This document shows, piece by piece, positions 35,073 to 44,193 of a stretch of 64,000 bases of DNA. The position numbers and the translations under genes were made by a program. Numbering within the stretch: the stretch's first letter is position 1; the number at the start of each line of letters is the position of its first letter. The notes beneath the pieces were generated by a model that worked only from the letters and a program-made list of their open reading frames with translations, had not been told where the DNA came from and ran no database searches. Source of the stretch: Rosistilla oblonga (GTDB taxonomy: Bacteria > Planctomycetota > Planctomycetia > Pirellulales > Pirellulaceae); the NCBI RefSeq assembly GCF_007751715.1, contig NZ_CP036292.1:806001-870000 (forward strand). The letters run 5' to 3'.

Positions 35073-36500
35073 ATGGAAAACGCAAGTAAAAACGATGGTT
35101 TGGGCTGCCATTACCACTTCATTACCGGCCGCCTTGCCGAACACTCGTTGAGACAGGTTGTTGAATCTGTTGCGGCTCGCGTTGGATTCGAATATTCGAT
35201 CGGCGTGATGCCGATCACTGTGGCTGCACTGATTACGCCAAAATGGCTTGCTCGACATTTGGATGTACCGGCGCAAGCGACCGCGGTGATCCTGCCCGGC
35301 TATTGCGTGCGTGGGCTGGCGGAGATCGATGCGATGTTGGATGTGCCCGTCCAGTGCGGGCCAAAAGACCTCAGCGATCTGCCAAATTTTTTTTCGCTTT
35401 CTAATAAAAAAAGATCGCTAAACGACTTCGATATCGAAATTGTGGCGGAAATTAATCACGCTCCAAGTCGCCAAATCGACGAGCTTTTGGCGCTCGCAAG
35501 TGGCTATGCCGCATGCGGCGCCGACATCATCGACTTGGGATGTAATCCCGAACAGCGATGGGATGGAATCAAACAAGTCGTGCCGATGTTGCGCGATCTC
35601 GGCTTGCGCGTCTCGATCGATACGCTCGATCCGATCGAAGCGGCCGATGCGTGCGCCGCCGGTGCCGAATTGGTCTTTTCAGTCAATCGCAGTAACCGCG
35701 AGATGGCAGTCGATTGGGGAACCGAGGTGGTCGTGATTCCCGACACTCCCGATGCGATCGAAACGATGGACGAAACTGCGGAATATCTGACGCAGCGGAA
35801 CGTGCCGATCCGGTTGGATCCGATCTTGGAACCGATCGGATTTGGGTTTGCCGCAAGCCTGAATCGCTATATCGAAACACGGCGGCGGCATCCCGACGCG
35901 GCGATGATGATGGGGATCGGAAATCTAAGCGAACTGACCGACGTCGACTCCGCCGGCGTTAACTTTCTGCTGCTGGGGATCTGTCAGGAACTGGGCATTC
36001 AAAGCGTATTGACAACTCAGGTGATCAATTGGGCTCGCAGCAGCGTTGCCGAATGCGACCTGGCTCGGCGGATGGTCTACGCGGCTTGCAAAGAGCGGAT
36101 TCCGCCAAAGAACCTTAGCGATGCGTTGGTGATGTTGCGCGATCCGCGTTTAAACGAACTGCCCGCCGGACATACCGAGCAATTGGCCGATCGGATCAAA
36201 GACAACAACTTCCGGTTGTTTGCTCAGGCGGACGAGATCAGGCTGGTCTCTCGCGATCTGCACCTGGTCGGCGACGATCCGTTTGAGATCTTTGAAGCTC
36301 TGTTGGCAACCGAGCAGGGTGAAAAGGTCGACGCTTCGCATGCCTTCTACCTTGGCTTTGAGATGTGCAAGGCGCTGACGGCGATCACGCTGGGGAAACG
36401 CTACGAGCAGGATGAGTCGCTGCGTTGGGGACATCTGACGCGCGACGAAAAGCATCACCGACTCAGTGGCAAGCGTCGTCAAAAAAAGTCAGCTGACTGA
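35073..36500 (+). CDS. DUF6513 dihydropteroate-synthase-like protein (tetrahydromethanopterin pathway)
   Basis: A 475-residue protein. The N-terminal 110 residues match the DUF6513 part (HFITGRLAEHSLRQVVESVA). The centre is a TIM-barrel pterin-binding domain like dihydropteroate synthase, with EIVAEINHAPSR, GADIIDLGCNP and LRVSIDTLDPIEA. Homologues are linked to tetrahydromethanopterin biosynthesis and C1 oxidation in methylotrophs, archaea and planctomycetes, and are not folate DHPS. No other pathway gene lies in the window. The end overlaps the MBL gene on the other strand by 38 bp. Confidence 0.83.
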   Translation: MENASKNDGLGCHYHFITGRLAEHSLRQVVESVAARVGFEYSIGVMPITVAALITPKWLARHLDVPAQATAVILPGYCVRGLAEIDAMLDVPVQCGPKDLSDLPNFFSLSNKKRSLNDFDIEIVAEINHAPSRQIDELLALASGYAACGADIIDLGCNPEQRWDGIKQVVPMLRDLGLRVSIDTLDPIEAADACAAGAELVFSVNRSNREMAVDWGTEVVVIPDTPDAIETMDETAEYLTQRNVPIRLDPILEPIGFGFAASLNRYIETRRRHPDAAMMMGIGNLSELTDVDSAGVNFLLLGICQELGIQSVLTTQVINWARSSVAECDLARRMVYAACKERIPPKNLSDALVMLRDPRLNELPAGHTEQLADRIKDNNFRLFAQADEIRLVSRDLHLVGDDPFEIFEALLATEQGEKVDASHAFYLGFEMCKALTAITLGKRYEQDESLRWGHLTRDEKHHRLSGKRRQKKSAD

Positions 36501-37419
36501 ATCCCGCTGCGATCCGTTTGCGGGACGACTTGCGTTTGCTCGACTGTGCGTTTTCGGGCGCACTTTGCTGTGAATCGGCATCGGTGCAGCGATCGGTCGA
36601 TGATGTTTCGTCGTCGGCATCGCAGACCGCTACGATCCCTTCGCACGGATCTTCGACCTTTAATGGATCGGTCGCCAGGAAGCGATCGGCGCACGAGACC
36701 GGGAACTCGCTGCCCAACAGTTGGCGATGGGTTTGCAATGCGACGTCGGGAGCGTTGTTTTCGTCCGACAGATGCGCCAGGCAGGCCCACTGCAAACGGG
36801 AGCTGTCGGTGCGCTGCAGCAGTCGCGCCGCTTCGAGATTCGAAATGTGTCCTCCGGGACCGCTGATCCGTTCCTGCAGCGCCGGCGGGTAGGGACCCTG
36901 GGCGAGCATGTCGGGATCGTAATTGCTTTCGATCAAGACCGCGTCCAGCGAGGCGACTGCGGCTTCGAGCCCATCGAAGACGTGACCCAGATCGGTCAGG
37001 ATCCCGAATCGGCGACGCGAGTTATCGATGATGAAGACGACGCCGTCGGCACCGTCGTGAGGCGTCGAGAGGGTTTCGACAGCGACCTGGCCGAACCAGA
37101 GCGTTTCGCCCGCATCGAAGTGGCGGATGTCGGAGACACGCCCCAAGCGTTTGCGGCGGTCGACGATCGCGTGCGTCGCAGGCGTGCAATAGATCGGCAG
37201 GCCAAACTTGCGGTGGTAGACGCCCATGCAACTTGTGTGGTCGCTGTGATCGTGGGAGATGATCAAGGCATCGACGTCGTGGATGTCTTTGCCGTGTTGA
37301 GCCAGTCGCTCTTGAGCTTGGCGACCGCTGATCCCTGCATCGAACAGCAACCGCACTCCGTCGGTTTCGACGTACACGCAATTGCCACTGCTTCCCGATT
37401 GCAACGTGATGACTTCCAT
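36463..37419 (-). CDS. MBL-fold metallo-hydrolase (YycJ/WalJ-like)
   Basis: The 318-residue product from the ATG at 37419 starts MEVITLQSGSSGNCVYVET, as in YycJ/WalJ proteins. The metal motif is ISHDHSDHTSC (residues about 55-65). Later metal ligands lie in TPHDGADG, ESNYDPDML and LAHLSDENN. The family includes 5'-3' exonucleases with a role in cell-wall-linked gene control in Firmicutes. The last 70 residues are Ser/Asp-rich and basic, an extension not typical of the family. A longer ORF upstream is not used. Confidence 0.88.
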   Translation of the reverse strand: MEVITLQSGSSGNCVYVETDGVRLLFDAGISGRQAQERLAQHGKDIHDVDALIISHDHSDHTSCMGVYHRKFGLPIYCTPATHAIVDRRKRLGRVSDIRHFDAGETLWFGQVAVETLSTPHDGADGVVFIIDNSRRRFGILTDLGHVFDGLEAAVASLDAVLIESNYDPDMLAQGPYPPALQERISGPGGHISNLEAARLLQRTDSSRLQWACLAHLSDENNAPDVALQTHRQLLGSEFPVSCADRFLATDPLKVEDPCEGIVAVCDADDETSSTDRCTDADSQQSAPENAQSSKRKSSRKRIAAGFSQLTFFDDACH

Positions 37420-37681
37420 GGCCGCCAGTATAACGGTCGCGCGGCGTGTGGATACCTGGTCGGAAGCCGCAACCGAAGCGGCGGCTGGGAGGCAGAATCG
37501 TCGCTGGTCTGCTAGCTCTTTGGGGCACTCTAGGTGCTGGAGGCCGGCGGGCGTAAACTTGTTGGTCAATCGCGTCGGCACGTTCGCGATGTCTGTTCAT
37601 GCAGAGGTCCGTCGTCGCCTCTCCCTTTCCCGAAACTGAATTCTTGCCTTGCGATGCGGGGCAGCCAACGGAGCGATCGTT

Positions 37682-38155
37682 TTGAAACCTTGCAGCATCT
37701 TGTTTGTATGTATGGGCAATATCTGCCGTTCACCCGCGGCTGAAGGCGTGATGCGGCGGTTGGTCGAAGCGGAGGGCTTGGACGATCGGATCACGATCGA
37801 TTCGGCTGGCACGATCGGCTTCCACACCGGGAAGGCGGCGGATCGTCGGATGCGAGCCGCCGCGAAACAGCGCGGGCTCGAATTGACGAGTCGAGCGCGG
37901 CAGGTGACGGATGCGGATCTGCAAGCCTTCGATCTCGTCGTCGCCATGGATGCCGATAACGCCCGCGACCTGAACGCGCTCGTTGATGGCGGATCAGCGA
38001 ACATCGTGCTGTTGAGCAGCTTTCTGGACGATGATTGGCCGAGCGACGTTCCGGACCCCTACTACGGTGGGGATGAGGGATTTGAATTTGTCTTGGAGAT
38101 GCTCGACGCCGCCTGTCCAAAAATCTTGGAGTCGCTGAAGTCTGGCGCTATTTGA
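37682..38155 (+). CDS. Low-molecular-weight protein-tyrosine phosphatase
   Basis: From a TTG at 37682 the product has 157 residues, the usual length. A GGAG-like site lies about 10 nt upstream, and a further TTG at 37649 would add 11 odd residues. The P-loop CMGNICRS (Cys10, Arg16) is near the start, and the general acid Asp occurs in the conserved DPYYGG near residue 120. The family dephosphorylates proteins such as tyrosine kinases or arginine-phosphorylated targets. No BY-kinase is nearby. It stands alone. Confidence 0.9.
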   Translation: MKPCSILFVCMGNICRSPAAEGVMRRLVEAEGLDDRITIDSAGTIGFHTGKAADRRMRAAAKQRGLELTSRARQVTDADLQAFDLVVAMDADNARDLNALVDGGSANIVLLSSFLDDDWPSDVPDPYYGGDEGFEFVLEMLDAACPKILESLKSGAI

Positions 38156-38452
38156 GGGGTTAGACTGATCGGAAAAGTTGTAGAATCGTACTGTTTGCCG
38201 AGCCACGCTAAATCGGCGAATCGTTACGATTGATGCGACAGTTGCAGCTTTCCCTGCCAGTTCCGGCAATTTGTTTTGGGTAGGACAGGCAAAGGGCTGA
38301 CAACGCAGTTTCGTCGAAGCATACTCCGATAGTCCCCATGCGGCTCGGATCGGCAACGTTGACTGCTGTTCCAAGCCGCAGCGTGTCTCGTCAAACATCG
38401 CGCGACGTCAACTCGTTCTATTCCGAAATACCTGCAGACTGCGTCGAAAAAC

Positions 38453-40834
38453 ATGAATGTCGTTCACTGCCCCGGCTGCGCCCAATCGCTTCAACTGCCC
38501 GAAAACGCCAGTCCGGACATGACGCTGCAGTGTCCGCACTGCGGCGCGGTTCACCAAGTCGACCAATTCCTGCCCGCTGCAGCGGAACCCGAGGCCGCGG
38601 CAGCTGAGCCCGAAGTGGTCTTCAACGAACAAGCTCAAGAAGAGTTCTCGCAGGGGGAGATTCTGGCCGATTCGGATCCCGACGCCACCGATCAAGACGA
38701 TCAGGAGCTGGAACTGCTGAGCTTCGACGAGGATATCGAAGAGCTGCCGATGATCGAAATCGAAGAGGACGGCGAAGAGGAAGAGCTGCCGAGTTTCGAG
38801 GTCGAACCTGTTGCGCTCGACGAAATGTCTGCCGACGCATCGCAGTCGGCGGATGACGCAGCCGACGAAGCGCTGCCGATGATCAATCTGGGGATGGGCG
38901 ACGATGTGGAAGAGACGCCGAGGTTCGAAGCTGAACCTGCCGCGCCGGGTGAAACGTCGGCCGACGAAGATGCTGACGACGCGGCGCCGATGATCGATCT
39001 GGAGATGGACGACGAAGCCGAACAGACACCCAACTTCGAAGCGGAACCCGTCGCGTTTGGCGAAGTGTCGGACGACGACGCATCGCAGCCGATCGACGTC
39101 GATGCCGCTGCGACTGACGATGACGAACCGTTGATGATCGAACTGGAGACCGACGATCCCGCGGTGGCTGAGGCGGCTGCGGAGCCGGTCGTTGTCGATT
39201 CCGAATTGGACGTCGAACCGATTGTCGCCGCAGAGGACGCGAACGAAGACGAAGCTGTCGAACTGCCGAGCATCGAATTCGATGCAGTCGATAGTGGCGA
39301 GCCAGAGCCTGATCTCGAGGACGAAGCGGCGACCGAATTGGTCGAATCGGAAGAACCCGTTTCGGCGGAATCGCTAGCTCCCGAATCGCTGACTACCGAA
39401 TCGGACGACGCCGAAGCACCGCTGGTCGCCGATCAATCGGAGTCCGCAATGCCGTTGGGCTTCACTGAGTTCGATCGCGAATCCGAGACGGAGATCGCGG
39501 ACGAATCGGAACCGACGATCGACGACATGCAACCGGTAGCGGCAGTGACTCCCGCTGCTCCCAAGCGTTCGCGAGTGGCTAGCTTGGTGATGCAGATCGT
39601 CTGTCCCGAGTGCAACGATCCGGTCCGGATGCCCGAATCGCCCGCTGCGTCCGACGCGATGGTGCGTTGTCCTTGGTGCGGGCAGACCAATCCATTAAAT
39701 CGCTTCGCCGATCAATTGGCCCCAGCGCTTCAGCTGGTTTCGCCGGGGACCGACAGCGTCGACACGGCGGTGGCGGCTGTCCCGTCGCGGGAATCATCAA
39801 ATCAATGGAGCGCCGAAGACGCAAACGTCGACGTTGCGACGGCGCCGCGGCAAGACGATGCTTACGCCACGTTCGACGATTCGCCGATGCTCGCGTCCGA
39901 AGGTTTCGATATGTCGGCGCATGGGCTGCAGCCGCGGCCGCGTCGTCGCCAAAAACCTTCGATCGTTAAGATGCTGATCCAATGGTTCGGCGGCGGCGTG
40001 TTGGGGATCGGTGGCGCGCTGGCGATCCTGTATTTCGGCTTCCCCGAGAAGTTCCCCAAGTTCTTGCCCTTCCAACCGCCGGTCAATCGAAGCAGTTCGA
40101 CCGAGGGGAGCGACGGCGAATTTGTGCCTCGCAGCGCACAACCGAACAACGATTTTGGCGGCGCCGGATTTGTCGTGGAGAACGAAGACAACGAACTGCT
40201 CGAATCGATCGAGCTTCCCGCTGCCGATGCACCCGCGGCGGAGGACGAATCCGAAGCGATCGTGCAAGCTACCGAAGCAGCCCCGCGGGTCGAACCGAAG
40301 CGGCCTCCTTCGTTTGTCGAACAGCGACTGGAAGCCGCTCGCGAAGCGTTGGCGATGACTGTTGAAACCGATCCGGAGAGTTCCGAGTTCACGGTCAACC
40401 GAAATTCGCTGTACCGTAGTATGGCGGAACTGGCCGAAGCGGTTTCCGACAACCCGTTTTCAAAGCATCCCAAGCGAGAGGCGGCGCGGTTGATGGCTGA
40501 ACTGGCGAAGACACCGGCGCTGATGAAGTCGCTGGGCGGGCTCGCTCCCTATTGGCTGACGTCGTCGCGGCGGACCAGCGATGGGATTTTTCTGGTCGCT
40601 AAACTGGGCGGCAAAACCAAAGCACAATCGCGTCCCGGATATCACTCGATCCAACTGGCTCGCTACATCGGCGAATCGGCTGATGCCGAACCGATCACCC
40701 TCTTCGGGTTGTTAGATGATCTGCTCCCCTATCAGGATCAAACGGTTATGATACTGGCGGTGATTGAAAATAACGCAGCCGATATCAAGGGCGATGGCAG
40801 CCTGTTGAAGCTGTCGTCGATCCAGCCGTTGTAG
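38453..40834 (+). CDS. Large acidic zinc-ribbon membrane protein of unknown function
   Basis: The 793-residue protein begins with a CPGC...CPHC zinc ribbon (residues 6-31). Residues about 45-350 are extremely acidic and contain four to five imperfect repeats of about 40 residues (LPMIEIEE..., LPMINLGM..., APMIDLEM..., EPLMIELE..., with FEAEP or FEVEP in the middle of the first three). A second ribbon, CPEC...CPWC, lies at about 384-410. A single transmembrane segment at about 510-530 (GVLGIGGALAILYFGF) leads to a C-terminal domain of about 250 residues. The topology suggests a cytoplasmic ribbon and acidic tail and an external domain. I do not recognise the family beyond its occurrence in planctomycetes. 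Confidence 0.72.
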   Translation: MNVVHCPGCAQSLQLPENASPDMTLQCPHCGAVHQVDQFLPAAAEPEAAAAEPEVVFNEQAQEEFSQGEILADSDPDATDQDDQELELLSFDEDIEELPMIEIEEDGEEEELPSFEVEPVALDEMSADASQSADDAADEALPMINLGMGDDVEETPRFEAEPAAPGETSADEDADDAAPMIDLEMDDEAEQTPNFEAEPVAFGEVSDDDASQPIDVDAAATDDDEPLMIELETDDPAVAEAAAEPVVVDSELDVEPIVAAEDANEDEAVELPSIEFDAVDSGEPEPDLEDEAATELVESEEPVSAESLAPESLTTESDDAEAPLVADQSESAMPLGFTEFDRESETEIADESEPTIDDMQPVAAVTPAAPKRSRVASLVMQIVCPECNDPVRMPESPAASDAMVRCPWCGQTNPLNRFADQLAPALQLVSPGTDSVDTAVAAVPSRESSNQWSAEDANVDVATAPRQDDAYATFDDSPMLASEGFDMSAHGLQPRPRRRQKPSIVKMLIQWFGGGVLGIGGALAILYFGFPEKFPKFLPFQPPVNRSSSTEGSDGEFVPRSAQPNNDFGGAGFVVENEDNELLESIELPAADAPAAEDESEAIVQATEAAPRVEPKRPPSFVEQRLEAAREALAMTVETDPESSEFTVNRNSLYRSMAELAEAVSDNPFSKHPKREAARLMAELAKTPALMKSLGGLAPYWLTSSRRTSDGIFLVAKLGGKTKAQSRPGYHSIQLARYIGESADAEPITLFGLLDDLLPYQDQTVMILAVIENNAADIKGDGSLLKLSSIQPL

Positions 40835-40942
40835 TTTTTGATGCAGCCGATAGCTTTTGCTTCTTTGCAGTTGTAGCCATCGCGATCAAAACCAGCGGCA
40901 AACCAGCCGTTGTCGTTTTTTGTTCGTTTTGGAGTCGACGCA

Positions 40943-42106
40943 GTGCAACCCGAACCGCCCCGCCCCGACGATAACGCCAGTCGCGACAACGCCGCTGCGG
41001 ATGAACTGCTTCGCGTGGCAAACGATCAGGGGCCGGTCGTTGTCGATCCGGCGGGAGCGGCGAGTTCAGAGCCGCCGGTTTCTCCAGAACCCTCTGCGGC
41101 TCCAGAACCCACGGGCAGTCTGATCGATACGCTGCTGTTTGGACTGTCGCTACCGGAGCGTTCGGCGCGGACGGTTTCCGCATTGGTCGGCGGACTGGCC
41201 AGCGAATCAGCGGCTCGCTTGATCCCTACGGCGTTCCGATCGTCCAAGAGCTACCGCGTCTTTGTCCAGCAGTCGTTGGATTTTGTGATCCACGATGTCG
41301 GCGGAGTCGTCTCGCACAAACCCGCCTCCGAAGACGCGCAAGCCGAAGGGCTGGTCGCTCGGCAAACCGTCGGCGGGATGCTCGATTTCGCCGGTGTGGC
41401 GACGTTGCACATGTCGCCGATGACGGTGTTGGCGATCATCAGCGACGTCGCGTACGGGTCGAGCACCTACATGCGTCAGTTGAGCGAAGAACTGAAACGC
41501 AAGGGATTGATCGATCAGGAATCGACGATCGATCACGTCACCGATCTGATCGACGCGCTGCAGGAAACCAGCGTCCAAGGTGCCGATGCGCTGAACGCGC
41601 CGCCGATCAATCTAGAAGGTTTGCAGCAGACGATCGATAAGACCCGCGCGGCGCTGAACCGAATCGATCCAACGACCACGATTCCGCAAGCTGAGATCAA
41701 AAGGATCTGGCAGGAGATGGAGACGGCGGCGACCAAGGCGGAGACGTCGGTCTTCGATGTCGCCACGACGATGACGATGTTCAGCATGAACCGCTTGTCG
41801 TTGGTCTCTCAGGGGGCGCTCTCGTCAGTCGTGGTCGCGGGCAATCTGATCGATCAACACATCGTCGGGCATTACGCCGATGCGTTGACCGAGATCCAGG
41901 TCCGCGGTTTGTGGACGACGTTGGCCGAATCGAGCCAGCCTTATTTGGAAGCGATCTGGAACAACTTCGACGAGACCAAATCGACGCTCACCCAAGATCT
42001 ACTCAACGGCACCCTGATCGGTAAGGCTTGGGGCGGTTTGATCGGCTGGTGGCGAGGGGCCGACAAAAACAAGACGCCGCCAGCGGAAGATTCTCAACAA
42101 GGGTAG
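40943..42106 (+). CDS. Protein of unknown function
   Basis: The 387-residue product starts at the GTG at 40943, 8 nt after a GGAG site; an earlier TTG at 40910 would include an odd hydrophobic lead. Residues 1-60 are Pro/Ala-rich. The rest is mostly helical with amphipathic segments (VARQTVGGMLDFAGVATLHM, LNRIDPTTTIPQAEIKRIW), one of which could be membrane-associated (VATTMTMFSMNRLSLV). I do not recognise it. The gap to the zinc-ribbon gene is 108 bp and has a small direct repeat, so it may be a separate transcript. Confidence 0.6.
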   Translation: MQPEPPRPDDNASRDNAAADELLRVANDQGPVVVDPAGAASSEPPVSPEPSAAPEPTGSLIDTLLFGLSLPERSARTVSALVGGLASESAARLIPTAFRSSKSYRVFVQQSLDFVIHDVGGVVSHKPASEDAQAEGLVARQTVGGMLDFAGVATLHMSPMTVLAIISDVAYGSSTYMRQLSEELKRKGLIDQESTIDHVTDLIDALQETSVQGADALNAPPINLEGLQQTIDKTRAALNRIDPTTTIPQAEIKRIWQEMETAATKAETSVFDVATTMTMFSMNRLSLVSQGALSSVVVAGNLIDQHIVGHYADALTEIQVRGLWTTLAESSQPYLEAIWNNFDETKSTLTQDLLNGTLIGKAWGGLIGWWRGADKNKTPPAEDSQQG

Positions 42107-42247
42107 GTGAACCTTCCTGTTAAGTTTGCCACTTGAATCGCAGCCGAAAACTCTCGGTTGCTTAAGCGTTTGGCTGGAAAAATCTCGATCGCTGTGGCCG
42201 TCTGTTCTAGAATGCATATGCAAGCCAGAAAAAGTGAGGTACCGCCA

Positions 42248-42484
42248 ATGGCTACTGTATCGATCGAAGACGCTCAATCCAAACTTGCCGAATTGATTCA
42301 CAGCATGGCACCCGGGGAGGCATTGGTCATTACCGACGGAAGCCAGCCCGTTGCTTGTCTGACGGCAACAGATGCACCGCCGCCACCGACCCCGCGCAAG
42401 CCGGGGACGCTTGCTGGCACGGTGACCTACATGGCGGATGATTTCGATGCGCCATTGGATGAGTTGAGGGACTACATGCCGTGA
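42248..42484 (+). CDS. Type II toxin-antitoxin antitoxin, Phd/YefM family
   Basis: From the ATG at 42248 (GAGGT 7 nt upstream) the 78-residue protein starts MATVSIEDAQSKLAELIHS, the DNA-binding part of Phd/YefM antitoxins, followed by EALVITDGSQPVACL. The C-terminus (DFDAPLDELRDYM) is the toxin-neutralising tail. The next gene begins inside its stop (GTGA overlap), as in VapBC operons, but that toxin gene is broken, so this antitoxin has no active partner here. Confidence 0.88.
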   Translation: MATVSIEDAQSKLAELIHSMAPGEALVITDGSQPVACLTATDAPPPPTPRKPGTLAGTVTYMADDFDAPLDELRDYMP

Positions 42485-42570
42485 GAGTGTTGCTCGATTC
42501 CCACGCGGTGATTTGGTGGGTCGATCAGCATCGCTTGCTCAGCCCAAATGCGCTCGCAGCAGTTGCATGA
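42481..42570 (+). pseudogene. Truncated PIN-domain (VapC) toxin remnant
   Basis: The frame starts at a GTG overlapping the antitoxin stop and reads VRVLLDSHAVIWWVDQHRLL followed by SPNALAAVA, then stops at 42568-42570. Its 29 codons match the N-terminal strand and first catalytic Asp (LLDSH) of a PIN toxin, whose full length is about 130 residues. The rest of the toxin is missing: only 51 bp separate this stop from the end of the aminotransferase gene on the other strand, so the deletion must have removed about 100 codons. Confidence 0.82.
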
Positions 42571-42621
42571 AGGATGCTTCCATTGCGAGCGGCTTCGTTC
42601 TCGGCTGTGTGATACCCCGGC

Positions 42622-43905
42622 TTAGACGTTGGCGGGGTTCATGACGGCGGTGATCGCTTCGCTGAGCAGTTTGATGCCGTCGCGGATTTGCGATTCGGGC
42701 TGGACGCCGAAGCTGAGTCGGATCGTGTTCTTCCGCACCGCGGCTCCTTCGCTTGGGTAACAGAACTCGCCCGGAACATACAACACGCCGCGCTCGATAC
42801 ATTGTTTCCAGAGTGGCGAATCGGAGCCGGCATCGACGCCCGGCGGCAGTTCCAACCAGACGTATAGGCCACCGATCGGTCGCCGATATTCGACGCCTGG
42901 GATTTCTGCCAAGTGCGTATCGCAAGCCTCTAACATGACTTGCAGTTTGCCCGCATAAGCGGTCTGCAGTCGCTGGACCTGTTCGTCGAAACGACCCGAT
43001 TTCAAGATGTTCAGCATCAGTTGTTGGTTCAGGTGAGCCGAACCAAAATCGATCACCGATTTGAAGCGACGGGCCGAATCGAACAGCCAACGCGGCATCA
43101 CGCCCCAACCGACGCGGATTCCGGGGCCGAAGTTTTTCGAGAAGGTCCCGCTTTCGACGGTTAATTCAGGATCGGCGCCGAGGTCGGTTAGCGTCGGGAT
43201 GTCTTCGCCCGAATAACGCAAGTCGCGATAGGCGTTGTCGACCAACAGCAGGATCGGCGATTGCTGCTGCCATTTTTTCATCACGGCGATCAGTTCTTGT
43301 CGCCGAGCTTCGGGGACTGTCGAGCCGCCCGGGTTGTCGCAATACGGAATCAGGTAGACCGATTTGACCCGGTGTAGTTCGTTGTTGTCGGCCAATTGCT
43401 GCAAGCCTTGGTCCAACGATTCGGGGATCATCCCCTGGTCATCCGCTTCGATGCCAAAGGCGCGGACGCCCATATCTTTCAACAGCCCCAAGAAGACGAA
43501 ATAGGTGGGAGCCGCGCAGAGCACGATGTCCCCTTCGTCGAAGACACATTCGGCGACCAGGTGCAGCAATTGGTTGCTGCCGGCGGTCAGGATCATCCGA
43601 TCGGCGAGATCGTCGGCGTTGTTGCTGAAGTTCCGCCGCGCGATCGCTTGGCGAAGTTCCTGCGGCCCGTTGTTGGTGCCGTATTGCAGCGCCAACCGCC
43701 CCGTCGCGGTGTCGCCGAGCACGTTTTGAGCGGCTTCGGAAACAAACTCCAACGGCAGCGTGGCATTGTCGACAAATCCCGCGGCCAAGGAAATGATTCC
43801 TGGGTTGGCCAATGCGGCAGACATCAGCTGGCTGATCGGTTGTTCCGAAGCCCGGGTGCCGCGGGGACTGAGAAGTTGCTCGTGCGTGGAGTTGTGGAGG
43901 TTCAT
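42622..43905 (-). CDS. PLP-dependent aminotransferase class I/II (MocR/2-aminoadipate-type)
   Basis: A 427-residue protein starting at MNLHNSTHEQ (ATG at 43905); a further upstream ATG at 43956 is possible. It shows LQYGTNNGPQELRQAI, the PLP-contacting AAPTYFVFLGLL, YCDNPGGS, VDNAYRDLRY and the Schiff-base lysine in SGTFSKNFGPGIRVGW. It resembles LysN/2-aminoadipate aminotransferases and the aminotransferase half of MocR regulators, but no DNA-binding domain is attached. Amino-acid substrate unknown. The gene lies close to the decayed toxin on the other strand. Confidence 0.9.
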   Translation of the reverse strand: MNLHNSTHEQLLSPRGTRASEQPISQLMSAALANPGIISLAAGFVDNATLPLEFVSEAAQNVLGDTATGRLALQYGTNNGPQELRQAIARRNFSNNADDLADRMILTAGSNQLLHLVAECVFDEGDIVLCAAPTYFVFLGLLKDMGVRAFGIEADDQGMIPESLDQGLQQLADNNELHRVKSVYLIPYCDNPGGSTVPEARRQELIAVMKKWQQQSPILLLVDNAYRDLRYSGEDIPTLTDLGADPELTVESGTFSKNFGPGIRVGWGVMPRWLFDSARRFKSVIDFGSAHLNQQLMLNILKSGRFDEQVQRLQTAYAGKLQVMLEACDTHLAEIPGVEYRRPIGGLYVWLELPPGVDAGSDSPLWKQCIERGVLYVPGEFCYPSEGAAVRKNTIRLSFGVQPESQIRDGIKLLSEAITAVMNPANV

Positions 43906-44102
43906 TCGCTGAAAAACTCGTTTGATTTCGGATCGAGTGAAGTGGAAGCAATTCATGTTAACGAATCTGTCGGGACGAGGATTCCCCAGATTTATCGCTT
44001 CGCTGTGGTAATGACAAAAGTTTTCATCGCGGGTTCGGCTGCCCCCGCTGCGGCGTCGCATAAATCGCGAACCAGCCGACGTGGCAATCGTAAAAGTTCC
44101 CA

Positions 44103-44121
44103 TCGCAGGCTCGGCCTGCGA
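44103..44121. other. Hairpin between the aminotransferase and comF genes
   Basis: Perfect 8-bp arms TCGCAGGC and GCCTGCGA with a TCG loop, in the 288-bp divergent gap. It could belong to an untranslated leader. A related CATCGCGGGTTCGGCTGC stretch lies 75 bp upstream, so the region may hold a degraded dispersed repeat. Confidence 0.45.
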
Positions 44122-44193
44122 CGGGCTTCTCGCGTTCTATTTAGATGCGCGTCGCGGGGCGTGATCGTTTGATCCGCAGAGCGGGAGAAACGG

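Noticed and set aside
40738-40989. Minus-strand frame with GFDRDGYN and two NGW peptides
   Set aside because: It overlaps the end of the zinc-ribbon gene and the start of the next gene and has no start signal; kept only as a possible relic under findings.
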